Shown in pieces: positions 23,500-33,725 of a stretch of 64,000 nucleotides of DNA. The notes beneath the pieces were generated by a model. It searched no databases. It was not told the DNA's origin and saw only the letters and a list, made by a program, of their open reading frames with translations. Source of the stretch: Osedax fenrisi. Taxonomy: Eukaryota; Annelida; Polychaeta; Sabellida; Siboglinidae. The position numbers and the translations under genes were made by a program. How positions within the stretch are numbered: the stretch's first letter is position 1; the number at the start of each line of letters is the position of its first letter. The stretch is from positions 5,747,883-5,811,882 of the forward strand of contig OZ025239.1 in assembly GCA_964019155.1 (NCBI GenBank), given 5' to 3'.

Positions 23500-24021
23500 A
23501 ATCTGAAGTGAAAATAGCTAATTCAGTAGCGAGTTCTGCGAAGACTAAGCAGGAGGAAGTAGTAATAGTAGTGGCAGAAGAGAAAGTCGTAGTGCCGTGT
23601 ATGTTTGAGTTGGTAGAGAAGAAGTCATCAATTGAGAAGCCTGTAGCTACGGAGAGAAAGCCATCCGCGGAGAACGTAGTAACGACGGACAAAAACGGAT
23701 CGTTTGGAAAGCTCGTGGTGATGAAAGAATCGGGCGCCACGCCCCCTCCGATAACTAGCCACGCCCTAGCGCGAGCTATGTCCTCCGGCGGACTATCCTC
23801 ACGCAGCTCATCCACCTCCATCTCCTCGTCTTCTTCTCGTATGTTATCGCTTAGAAACAGCGCGAGTGAGGTTCAGCCTATGAACGGAGCTAGCGGCTGT
23901 TTCGTGGATGAAAGTGACCAACAGCTGCAACTCGCGGTACAAGTATTTCCCGACGATAACGAATCCGAAGTGAAGCTGTTCGAATGCTACAAGAAATTCC
24001 ACGGTCGTTGCTGCGATGACG
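23500..24021 (+). CDS. Internal coding exon, Ser-rich protein of unknown function
   Basis: This 522 bp exon has an acceptor (TCCAAACAG to 23499) and a donor (GTTAGT at 24022) and is much richer in G+C than its flanks. It encodes 173 complete codons, entering after a split codon (2 bases) and leaving one base. The N-terminal part is charged and Val/Glu/Lys rich, the middle is a Ser-rich low-complexity run (about 23790-23845), and the C-terminal part reads LAVQVFPDDNESEV then LFECYKKFHGRC. Joining to the exon at 25302 is in phase and gives GRCCDDVAEKLNLDPLFYF. That pattern loosely resembles the ubiquitin-like F1 lobe of FERM domains, but the match is weak and I do not assign a function. At least one upstream exon is missing from view. 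Confidence 0.65.
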
Positions 24022-24869
24022 GTTAGTGTTTAGTGTTAATGTATACACTAATCTATATCTATAGATCACTTATAATAATATAAGATAAGATAATATATAT
24101 ACAAATATAAAATAATACATATATTATAAGATATCTTTTTTTTAGACAATATTTTTATTTATTGTTGTCCATAAATAGTAGTTTTGATGGGAGTGATAAT
24201 GATAAATGCTTGATTGGCAGATATATAACAGTATTTCGGAGACATTCTGTCATAAACGATTTAAACAGTAAAAAAATATTAATATGGAACTTAAAAATAA
24301 AATTTATTAGAAATAAGTATTGTTTACGTTAATTATATATAATATTATTTATATCTTGTATATAATTTATAAATATGTCACACTTTCTTTCGTAAATATC
24401 GAAGGTAATTCTATAATATTATCTACGTACCACAGTGAGAAAGAAGTATTTCGAAATGAAGAATAAATATCAATGTTTCGAATTGTCTTTCCTGAAGTTG
24501 TCATGTCGGCTTATAAGTTCAGAGGTTAATTATTGTTATACATATAACTAGTTGTTAGGTTAGAGGTTAAATATTGTTATTCATATACCTAGTTGTGTAA
24601 TAGATTAAATATTATTTATATAATTATATGGTGAGTTGAGAGATTAACTAATGTTTATATAACAATCTGATAGTACATAGGCTAACATATTTTATATTAT
24701 TTGTGATTCATATAGATAAATATATTATTTAGATATTTAAAATTTAAAAATATATAATACATTTTCATATAAAAATAAATATAAATATAAATAAACTAAC
24801 ATTTTACATAGTGCTAGATAATTATTGATAATTATTTATCATTTAAATATGCTAAACTATGATTGACAG

Positions 24870-24962
24870 TGTATGGATGGAATGAAAGCAGATATTTTCA
24901 TCTCTGAAATAGCTGTTTTGATGCCTACCGCACCCGAATACGCTATCTATTGGCTAGCTAAG
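24870..24962 (+). other. Candidate alternative exon in the unknown gene
   Basis: This 93 bp segment lies between AG (24868-24869) and GTTTAC (24963) and is open in one frame for 31 codons (contains ISEIAVLMPTAPEYAIYWLA). The phase of the upstream exon forces a different frame, which reaches TGA after about 11 residues. Inclusion would therefore truncate the protein (a poison exon), or the segment belongs to something else. Confidence 0.25.
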
Positions 24963-25301
24963 GTTTACTATAATCTAACATTGATACTAATAGATAAGTT
25001 ATCACAATAACAGTAGAGTATACATTAAAATTGATTAACATAGATGATAAATTACATTTGATAAAATTAGATAATAATGTAAAGTTGATAATTATATATT
25101 ATAATAATAAATACAGTCAACTCATATCTCAAACTCTATATCTCTGATATATTCATGCTGATACAGACTTTAATAACATACTAGTCTAGTTTTGTACCTA
25201 CGTAAAATAAGAATAGGTTCTGATTCTGGGATATCGATAGTTAACCTAAAAGCATTAGTCATCATTTTAATCATTACCTGATACACTTACGCTTGCAATA
25301 G

Positions 25302-25384
25302 TGGCAGAGAAGTTGAATCTGGATCCGTTGTTCTACTTCAAAGAGGCCATCAAGAACGTAAAGAACATTAGCCGTTATAGATAA
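25302..25384 (+). CDS. Likely last exon of the unknown gene
   Basis: After an acceptor (TTGCAATAG to 25301) this exon begins with two bases that complete the split codon left at 24021 (G+TG, Val). It runs 26 codons (AEKLNLDPLFYFKEAIKN, then VKNISRYR) to TAA at 25382-25384. The G+C content is well above the flanks. An alternative donor (GTAAAG) inside at about 25357 would let the gene continue, but I see no further exon before the convergent gene that ends at 26175. Confidence 0.55.
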
Positions 25385-26174
25385 TGCAAGACTCGCGCGT
25401 GTATCTCATGTATATATCACTATTACTATATCTATAATTATATATCACCTCATGAATGTATGTATTTATTATATCCTATATTATATCATATAATAATATC
25501 TTTAATACGAAACTTTTGAGTTTTATATTTATATATCCAAATATATATCTATCGATTAATTTAATAAATATAATAAAAATGTATCTATTTTTTTACAATA
25601 TCGTGAATATATTTAGAAAAATAGACAAATATCACAAAACAATAAAATAGAAACTGTGATAATATAACTACGCCATTCTATAATGACAATCTTATGGGAA
25701 AAACTAAAGATAATATTATTTAAATAGTATCATAATCAATATTCTCGTGATTGTATTCGTTCTAGTTTAATTTTTCAATTGATAATTTACATCTTTTAAA
25801 TACACTAAATAAAAGATGATGGTTTTATCATATCTCATTGGGGAGTGGAGTTGTAATGTACATTGAGTACATATAGTTGTAATGTACAATTGAATAGAGA
25901 TATGTAATTGTTATTATGAGGTAGATATTGCGATGTAAAATAGCTCGGTGAGCATATCAGATAGAATACAGAACTAAACTGGTGATTTAGTTACAATTTT
26001 ATATATATATATATTTCGTAATTAATTAATATATATTTTTACACAAAGAAAGTACATTGCTAGATTTATAGAATTATTATATATAAATATATATTACTAA
26101 TTAGCGATAGTTATAATAGTTAATGAATTAAGTATAGTGTGCTGATAATTTATTGAAAGGTTAAAGGTCGACTA
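25385..26174. other. Intergenic region between convergent genes
   Basis: AT-rich DNA containing a TA microsatellite (about 26000) and AATAAA-like words that could serve as polyadenylation signals for either gene. No exon is visible. Confidence 0.5.
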
Positions 26175-27998
26175 TTAAGGAGGCGTTGAGGTCTCGATAA
26201 AAGGAGTGGTCTCGGATAAAGTAGTGGTCTTGGATACAGTCACGTCGCTGGGTAGACAAGCTCCCCTGTTGTTGTAGAGGACATCTACTTGAGCGGGAGA
26301 GAAAGCCACCTTGGCGAAGCTGATCTGATGACGCAGAAATAGGTCATTAGAGGTCATCGATAATATCTATATCTCAACGTAGATTATATAGTATTCACTA
26401 TAATGTAATGTATATTTTTTCAAATTATATTGATTACATTTTCTATTTTCGATTATACATAGTTACGATAACTTTAAATCGTATGGAATTCTTTATTCAG
26501 TTAAATAACGTATACTATCGATAGACAATACTTATTATCTTACCTATAATTCAATAAATAAATCGATGTAAATATACAATTAATAAGATAACGCTTAGCA
26601 ACACTTAAACAACTGTACACGTGATCGCTTATTACGAATGTGGGCTATAGTACAACACTAACGGTGTCCATGTAGCCCTGGAAATAGTTGGTAGAACATA
26701 TTCCTGCTCCGATGATCATGGGATGATAGACTCGTTTGATGCGACCCAAGAAAGGCTTAGAGTCCACCATTACGTTGTCCAGGTAAGTGGTCATCGATTG
26801 TTGACCGTACACTACTACTACGTGATGCCAGGTGTCGTCTGCGCTCTGTAGATGTGATGATTACGTTATCACTGAATCCAGTACGAAGAGATGTGCGGCT
26901 CGTAACGTTAGATAATAAACTAGGCGGTATACATCTCATTATATTAAGTATACTATTTACCCCGACCTAGGTATACCCACCACTGCAGCGAGTGGATAAC
27001 AATGGAGGGGGGCTGGGGGGTACTAACGGTGGAATATCCTGAGAAGTGAAGTCTCGAAGATACATCCGAGTTAGCGTATAAGGCGAGCCTATTACGTTGC
27101 GTGAATATGTTCAGGGAGCTCTCCGTGATACAGTTACCGTTACCTACCAAGTTCTGTGTGCGGGTGCGTGTAAGGGTGTGCGAGTGTGTGTGAGTATAGC
27201 ACGTATGAGTCGGGTGACTTCGACAATAGGTTACATTTATATATATATATTAATTAAAATAATACATTAAAGTGTAAATTATACTATATATTATATAATG
27301 TCTATACTATATAATATATATTATAGCAATATATACTGTGTGTGTATATACAAAAAAATACTCTTAGCAGTAGGCGTAACTTAATTAAGTGGGCGTAAAT
27401 CTATAAAGTAGGCATAACTCAATGAAGTAGGCGTAACTTAATTAAGTGGGCGTAACTATATAAAGTAAGCGTAACTCAATGAAGTAAGCGTAACTCTATG
27501 AAGTGGGTGTTCACTAACATTTCTCCTTTTAGCTGATGCGTCCCTCTTGTATGAGAAAGCGACAGAGAGTTCAGAGAATTGATCCATGGCATTAGCGAAC
27601 CTAGGGATGACCATACTGGAAGGAGCGCTAGAGTTGAAGTATCCGCATTTACCGGTTCCTAAATCACAATCCACTACCTATTTGTGTATAAAGTGCGTGT
27701 TAATAAGTATAACGACGATGTCAGTGCTAAGGACAGCGCTAAGGTCAACTCTAAGGTCAGCTCTAAGGTCAGCGCTAAGTTAAGTTTTAATGGCAGTGCT
27801 AAGGTCAATGCTAAGGTAAACGCTAAGGTCATCTCTAAGGTCAACGATAAGTTCAACGCTAAGGTCAACGCTAAGGTCAATACTAAAGTGAAGTACTTAC
27901 CTCTACATTGGTTGACTTAACGTATACACCGTTAGATCCCTGCAGATTGTTCCATCCGGTTTCGAAGTCGATACACGTGATCTGGCTTCCCATTGTCA
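26175..27998 (-). CDS. Exons 5-9: laminin-G/concanavalin-like domain and tail
   Basis: Residues 141-397. The domain starts SQITCIDFETGWNN, continues MDQFSELSVAFSYKRD, LVGNGNCITESSLNIF and DDTWHHVVVVY (the conserved W-H-H strand), and closes with the diagnostic GYMDT-ISFAKVAFSPAQVD ending at VLYNN. All exon joins are in phase (0,0,1,0). A 24-residue Thr/Ser/Pro tail follows, a candidate for O-glycosylation. The last junction (donor GTTAGT at 26662, acceptor CATCAG before 26324) is strongly supported because it completes the final beta strand and helix of the fold. Confidence 0.85.
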
Positions 27999-28787
27999 CT
28001 GTGTGCGGTGTGCGGTGCGGTGAGTGTGAGTTAGGGTTGCTTTTTGTAGCAGGACAATTTGTCAGGTGGTCAGATCCCAGTATTCAATACTCGTGTTTAA
28101 CTTGGATCTAACTGGGAAACTGGGGGAATCTGGATCCAACTTGGATCTAGGTGGTGTAAACTTGGATTTATCTGATCCATATTTAACTAGCTGAAACTTG
28201 GATCATTATATCCCAGTTAATACAAGTTATTTTTTTAAACTGAGATCAACTTGGATATATCTGATCAATATTTAACTAGTTGTAACTTGGATCATTATAT
28301 CATAGTTTAATCCAAGTTATTTTTTTAAACTGAGATTAACTTGGATTTAGCTGATCCATATTTAACTAGTTGTAACTTGGATCATTATATCACAGTTTAA
28401 TTCAATTTATTTTTTTAAACTGAGATCAACTTGGATTTAGCTGATCCATATTTAACTAGTTGCAACTCGGATCATTATATCCCAGTTTGATACAAGTCAT
28501 TTTTTTAAACTGAGATAAACTTGTTCTAGATGATCAATATTTAACTAGTTGTAACTTGTATCATTATATCACATATTAATCCAAGTTATTTTTTAGTCCA
28601 AAATATGTATCTATAGAATATACCAATTATTTAATTATTTATTGTTTTATTAAATTTAGGTAAATCTATTAATAATCTAAATTAATAAAAATAAATAAAA
28701 AATATTGAATTTTTTGATAAATTTATCATATTAAAAAAATGTTTTTTTTTTAAAATAATTCATTTAACCTATATATAACAATGTATA

Positions 28788-28827
<40 letters not shown>

Positions 28828-30304
28828 CCACATATTTATAAATACTTATAACATAATTAATATCATACGTATTTAGGGATCATACTTATATATATAAGTG
28901 TACATATATATATAGGGATATAGTGAACATATCATACATAATGTAACATATATGTATAATATTATAGATCTATAGTTTCGCCAAAATAAAACTGATATAA
29001 AATCAATATGTAAATTACTTATCTAGCCATAATATAGATAACAATATAATATAAATTATCAGGTATAATATATTAATAGGTGTAAATAATATATAGATAT
29101 CAATGTGAATAATTTGAATTATTTTTAAACTTGGATTTAACTGGGATTTAACTTGAGTTAAATTGTGGATTAATCTCGAGTTAAACTTGGATTTATCTCG
29201 GATTAATCTGGGATTAATCTGGATCTAGCTGATGTTAATAGTGTACCAAATTAGCAGGCCAAACAAGAGTTGAAACTCGAGATAAATCCAAGTTAAACAC
29301 GGGTATTGAATACTGGGATGGACAGTAAGTTGATACGTAGTTACAACGGTAGCCTGTACATATGTCTAACTGTCCATATTACAACACCCTTTAGATGTTC
29401 ATCTCACTACCATTACGTAATATATATTACATATCTACCATGTACACATTCACTATATATGTGTGTTTGTCATTACGTCTACGTTACTGTACAGCGCTCT
29501 CTAGCGGTCGTTATACACGATGTGCGTCTTACTAACGGGGATTCGTAGCATCCTCATCGCATCCGCACAGGGTTTCGCTGAATGAGGTTCCTACTGCGCA
29601 TGCGTATACACCATCGGCTTCATCCATCGTGTAGGTGTAAGCGTTGGGCCCGGCATGAAGGTGGCATACTACGGGGGGCGTGGTTTAAGGGGGCGTGGAA
29701 TGAAGGGGAGGGCGGGGATTAGCGTGATGATACGCCTATATTCATGTAAGTAAGTAATTTAGTAAGTAAGTATTAAAGAAAGAAAGTAAGTAAGTAGATA
29801 AGTGAGTGATTGAGTGAATAAGTTTACTTACCTATAGGTAATTAAATAATTAAGTAAGTAAGTCATTGAGTAAGTAAGTAGTTAACTAGATAAGGGACAA
29901 AGTAACTATACTAAATGAATTACCATTTTGTGAGTTAAACAATTGAAAAGTGCGCGCGAATCTGAGTAACCAATTCATAACGTTCAACAATAGTTTATCG
30001 GTGGTCTAATGTAGTAAGATATTACGACAATAGCTAGAGAATAGATGCCATGCATCACGTAATAATATCGTGTTGTTATGGTTACTAGGTCAATGTGAGA
30101 TAAGTAGCTTCGCTAAAGGAAATATGCCCTGTGTACTCACCAACTTCTTCGGTAACTTCGAAAACGCAGTTCTCCAAGGTCGTGTCCTCTACGCAGGTGA
30201 GCATATCGTGACTCCATACCTCGCACGGGTTACAACATGTTTGTAAACCGGTGTAAGTTCCTACGTGGCCACATCATCTCTTATTAATGCCGATATTCAT
30301 CACA

Positions 30305-30348
<44 letters not shown>

Positions 30349-30569
30349 TCACTATTCACAATGCCCAATTTCAAATGATCGTATAATTGTGAGAAGACCA
30401 AGTCACTTATAATCTGAAAGCATTGTATTAACAGCATGTATCTAGTAGTATGTGTATATATACTGTGATATGTAATACTATAAGTTACACTTTTCTAGTG
30501 ATATGCTTGTAATTAGTATTTATTAACTTTTGATTTAATCGTATTATTTGTAAAACTTTAAAAAGTGAA

Positions 30570-30605
<36 letters not shown>

Positions 30606-31647
30606 CTATGAATGTATGCCGTAATCTTAGCTATGTATATTGACATTTTCAATATAAAATAGTGTACACAATATCTGATCTGATGAATGAATTATATAAT
30701 TGTAATGTTGTAAATTAATTTGATAACAGCATATAATAAATAAAATATACAAATGTGATGAGATTTATTGACCGTAATAGTGTACTTTATACAACTACAT
30801 ACAAATTGTATCTTACATTATATATTTATTATCATAGTTTCATTATGCATGTACAATCATTTTTAAATATCTTATCACATTTTAGGTACTATATAAATAT
30901 ATTTAAATATTGTGTAATTTATAATATAGAAATTAAGAGATCACAAAAATGTACACAAATATTCATGTAGGATTACTTTCATAACATTTTCTATAACAAA
31001 TATTATTCTTAAAGACAAAGTATACTATAGTATATTCTTAATATGTATATGTATATACATTATATATAGATTAAATTGGATAATTGATAAATATATACTT
31101 ATATTAAATTATATTCAATAAATATATTATATACTCTTCAATATATATCTATATTTAAATTCTCGAAAATTGTAATTATATTATTAACCATCTGTAGTTT
31201 CGGTACATTGATAAAAACATTTGTTATTGCAATCGTCAGCTACAAAACTAGCTTCTCCCGGACATTGAGCTGTGAGTGACGGGTGTCAATCAATATATAC
31301 GTAGATAACCACAAAAATACAACATATAACAACCTTAATAATAAAGGAATATATATTGCATAATTTTATGTTATCTATATTTAGCTAAATATATTATACA
31401 ATTAACAAATAACTTGTAATAAATGATTATTAATATTATTATATAAATACAAATATCACATATTAAAACTATAATAATTATATTATATATATAGAATATA
31501 TGGTTAGACGTATTTTTTACCACGTGATGTGATATGACGTAACACTATGACGAAATACTAACTCGCAGCATCGAATGCAGTGCAGTCCTGGGCAACAGAA
31601 GATCCTATGCACACAGCCAGTAGTAACAACTTAGTAAACGAATTCAT
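26175..31647 (-). CDS. Secreted peritrophin-like + laminin-G-like protein, 9 exons, 397 aa
   Basis: Nine minus-strand exons join in perfect phase: 31647-31563, 31269-31189, 30260-30141, 29668-29537, 27998-27901, 27677-27519, 27153-26961, 26838-26663 and 26324-26175, totalling 1194 bp including TAA. The product has a signal peptide (residues 1-19), a Cys-rich peritrophin-A/CBM14-like region (about 31-78), a second Cys-rich segment (97-132, with ACAVGTSF and LCGC), a laminin-G/concanavalin-like domain (about 148-373) and a Thr/Ser tail. It is probably an extracellular, possibly chitin-associated matrix protein. The order recalls Pif/BMSP-like proteins but lacks their von Willebrand A domain. 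Donors are GTTAGT (exons 1, 4, 6, 8), GTTAAT, GTGAGT, GTAAGT and GTAAAT. The ATG at 31647 is chosen because it precedes the hydrophobic signal directly. An in-frame ATG exists in a possible leader exon (see promoter). Function is inferred from domains. Confidence 0.85.
27366..27518. repeat. Intron 6 minisatellite, ~18 bp unit
   Basis: About eight units of GTAGGCGTAACTCAATGAA with GTGGGCGTAA variants lie against the exon 6 donor. It is far richer in G+C than other repeats in the window. Confidence 0.8.
27717..27897. repeat. Intron 5 minisatellite, 12 bp unit GCTAAGGTCAAC
   Basis: About 15 units of a 12 bp motif fill the intron between exons 5 and 6. The ORFs predicted across it on both strands are repeat artefacts, since a 12 bp unit without stops stays open. 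Confidence 0.85.
28074..29319. mobile_element. 1.25 kb TIR element in intron 4
   Basis: Ends are inverted repeats of about 37 bp with two or three mismatches, starting ATCCCAGTATTCAATAC and containing GTTTAACTTGGAT. The AACTTGGAT word recurs throughout both ends: as a 90 bp tandem array on the left (28159-28600) and as TGGGATTTAACTTGAG-like units on the right (29120-29250). The core, about 28600-29130, is homologous to 57690-58240. No ORF and no clear target duplication are visible. Confidence 0.65.
28159..28600. repeat. ~90 bp tandem repeat, five copies
   Basis: AACTTGG restarts at 28159, 28248, 28338, 28428 and 28518, with each unit containing CTGATCCATATTTAACTAG and TTATTTTTTTAAACTGAG. 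It forms the left subterminal part of the intron 4 element. Confidence 0.85.
29537..29668 (-). CDS. Exon 4: second Cys-rich segment
   Basis: Encodes residues 97-139 with CHLHAGPNAYTYTMDEADG and a CAVGTSFSETLCGC motif. A C-x-x-GT-x-F-x4-C-x-C motif is common in invertebrate shell- and cuticle-type secreted proteins. The acceptor is CCCGTAG and the donor GTTAGT, and the flanking introns differ in origin (transposon-filled on the 3' side). Confidence 0.75.
29741..29890. repeat. GTAA-rich microsatellite in intron 3
   Basis: Degenerate GTAA/GTGA units interrupted by a CTTACCTATAGGTAA palindrome. Confidence 0.7.
30141..31269 (-). CDS. Exons 2-3: peritrophin-A/CBM14-like cysteine region
   Basis: Exon 2 (31269-31189) and exon 3 (30260-30141) encode residues 29-96. 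Cysteines at 31, 42, 46, 50, 64, 65, 68 and 78, with CPGEASFVADDC, KCFYQC and CEVWSHDMLTC, follow the spacing of a chitin-binding peritrophin-A domain (C, then C-x-YY-x-C, then C-x-x-x-W/F, then C) but with two extra cysteines. The six-cysteine fold is family knowledge; chitin binding here is inferred. Confidence 0.6.
30783..30890. repeat. Dispersed ~105 bp repeat, copy in intron 2
   Basis: Closely matches 54332-54437 (shared TTATACAACTACATACAA and TTATGCATGTACAATCATTT). It has no inverted ends or coding potential. Confidence 0.75.
31563..31647 (-). CDS. Exon 1: signal peptide
   Basis: Encodes MNSFTKLLLLAVCIGSSVA, a classic secretory signal with likely cleavage before QDC, then TAFDAA and one base of a split Thr codon. 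The frame continues upstream in the genome, but an AG acceptor (TCACAG, 31656-31651) sits three bases before the ATG, suggesting a 5' leader intron. Confidence 0.8.
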
Positions 31648-31799
31648 TCTCTGTGATGATGATGTAAGAGTTATAGCTATTATATCACACATACATAGTA
31701 GCTGTGTTATGTAATGCAAACAGTACAGTTGTGGTGTTACAGATAGATCTTCAATATAATTCATTTACATACGTGTATATCGTGAATCATAAGTTGACA

Positions 31800-32009
31800 A
31801 AAAAGCCGATATCACGAGTTTGAACTTAACAATTTCTACTGGACATAACACATTAATAAACTATAATACTACTTTTATATTATATTATTAAAAATATATT
31901 AAAATATATTGCATATTAAAGTATGGTTAGTATGGGTATGTTATATAATAATGGAATGCGAACCCTGCGTTATGTAAGATACAATTGAAACAATATAAAT
32001 AAGATAAAC
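31800..32009. other. Putative 5' intron of the secreted-protein gene
   Basis: AT-rich and without other features. It would be part of the 31651-32009 leader intron if the proposed promoter is right. Confidence 0.3.
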
Positions 32010-32068
32010 CTTGATAGCTGAGAAGAATAACATGATCTGAAAATGACGATTCTACTTCCTTATATAAG
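32010..32068 (-). promoter_or_regulatory. Candidate TATA/Inr promoter and 29 bp leader exon
   Basis: On the minus strand CTTATATAAGG (32068-32058) is followed 28 bp downstream by TCAGATC (A at 32038), which fits the initiator consensus. A leader exon of about 29 bases would end at CAAG/GTTTAT (32010) and splice to the acceptor just before the exon-1 ATG. The leader contains an ATG in frame that would add MLFFSAIKR to the signal peptide, but only five bases after the predicted start. Confidence 0.4.
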
Positions 32069-32201
32069 TCAGATAACGGTGTCAAGTTACAATTTATTAT
32101 TTTAATATCATACTAAATGAGGTGTAATGGTCTTAAAAAATGTAATCTAATACATATAGTTTCATGGTTATAATCAATACATTATATTACATACTATATA
32201 G

Positions 32202-33454
32202 GAATGCTTCTTAACATGGACGGTACCGCCACCTGGGGGGAGTTAGGGGGGCGTTCAAAAAAAATATTAATTATTAAATGTATTAATGTTCCATTGTTCC
32301 GTGTTCTAGCATTCCTACTTGTTCCGTGTTTTTTTGTAACTCCACTAATATTCTTATCCTCATTTCGGATTCTTATATTATTAGTTTGTGATAAAGATCA
32401 CTTGTTATTATTTCAAAATATATTAATTTTTTAAATTCAAATAAACATATAACGTTCATTATATAAGTTAATAATTTATTTAAATTGCTAAAATGTAGGA
32501 TCTAAATCATTTATATATCAGTTTTATTGTTAATAAAATATAATTAAAGTTTGATTGTCTTGTTTATGAATAAAATTGTTTTAATTCAAGGGGTGCATTT
32601 CTTCATGATTTGCATATGCGAATCACGAATATCAGTAATATCGAATTAATTATGTAGGACCCTGTAGAGATAACTTGGCCAGAACAAACTTTATTAAGTT
32701 TCCTAGATTATTAAAATATAAAAATGATAATAATTTTTTAAATGAAGATCTATTAAAATATGTAGCTCACCTTAATTATTAAATAACAAATATAAATGAA
32801 AGGTTCAAAGATTTAATTAAATTGGATATAATTAGATTTAATTTAAATTGGGTATATACCTTCATATATTATAAATCCATTTATAATTGAAAATAATGAA
32901 TTAATTTCTTATTCTACTGACATACAAGAAGAATTATATGATATCAAATACAATGAGGAACTTAAAATTATATTCCGAACAGATGATTATAGTTCGTTAG
33001 GGCTAAAAAATGCAACAAAATATCCAATCATATGGAAAGATATAAAGTTATATTTATTAGCATTTCCAACTTCTTATATAGTTGAAAAATGTAATTATAA
33101 TTTAGTATTCTAATTTCAAATTATTTGTAATGAAATATATTATATATTATTTTATTACAACAAAGTATTCTAAATTATAATTCTAACAACTAATATCAAT
33201 ATTATAGTTTTAAGTGCGGTTATGTAATTATTAACAAAAGCAAGAAATAAGTTAGATATTACCAATAAAGGTGATTTAAGAATGATGCTTACTTCAATAG
33301 ATCCATACATTGAATAACTCGCTAGTAAACACCAAGCCCAAGGATCTCATTAATCCCATTATGTTTCTAATAAACATGTCTACAAGACATGTGTTCATTT
33401 ATTATATTTATTTATATAAATAATTATCTTGGACCATATTATATATATATATAT

Positions 33455-33506
<52 letters not shown>

Positions 33507-33700
33507 TGGTCCCATGTACTTTATATTTAGCCTTATACTCTCGAGGATGAAGGAAGCCATGCTAGTATATTATTTGCTACACGATGTATGAATTCACTTA
33601 TAAATATAATACATTTATAAATATTAAGGCGGGATGGGGGGAATTATTAGCGAAAAAAAATAAAAAGGGGGCATTCATAAAAAAAGGTTAAGAAGCACTG
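32202..33700 (+). mobile_element. Decayed hAT transposon, 1.5 kb
   Basis: The right end reads, inverted, CAGTGCTTCTTAACC and the left end starts GAATGCTTCTTAAC, a matching terminal inverted repeat with the hAT-type CAGTG start. Flanks are CTATATAG (32194-32201) and ATATATAG (33701-33708), an 8 bp duplication with one mismatch that fits the hAT nTnnnnAn pattern. Inside, a transposase remnant occupies about 32640-33112. Within the element a GGACCAT/ATGGTCC inverted pair surrounds a TA microsatellite (33430-33505), a later insertion or expansion. Confidence 0.7.
32640..33112 (+). pseudogene. hAT transposase C-terminal remnant (ZBED5/FAM200-like look)
   Basis: One frame reads IPSYIINPFIIENNELISYS, then STDIQEELYDIKYNEELKI, KYPIIWKDIKLYLLAF and PTSYIVEKCNY to a stop. 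The QEEL, the YP-x-L/I region and the FPTxYxxE segment are the C-terminal dimerisation-region signatures of ZBED5/FAM200-like hAT transposases. The upstream part (about 32670-32860) is in another frame. Stops and frameshifts make it inactive. Confidence 0.6.
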
Positions 33701-33725
33701 ATATATAGTGTTAACGACAATACAG

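Noticed and set aside
23405..23821. 138-codon minus-strand ORF
   Set aside because: Shadow of the plus-strand exon 23500-24021, which has better splice boundaries and composition.
26757..26939. 60-codon minus-strand ORF across 26850
   Set aside because: It runs from exon 8 of the secreted-protein gene into the intron in a frame different from the LamG-encoding one.
27674..27920. ORFs of Leu/Thr/Ala or Ala/Lys/Val repeats on both strands
   Set aside because: A 12 bp intronic minisatellite without stops stays open in several frames; phase-matched exons place it in intron 5.
28159..28600. CRISPR-like regularly spaced repeat
   Set aside because: The period is about 90 bp with whole units homologous, not short repeats with unique spacers, and the DNA is an animal transposon end.
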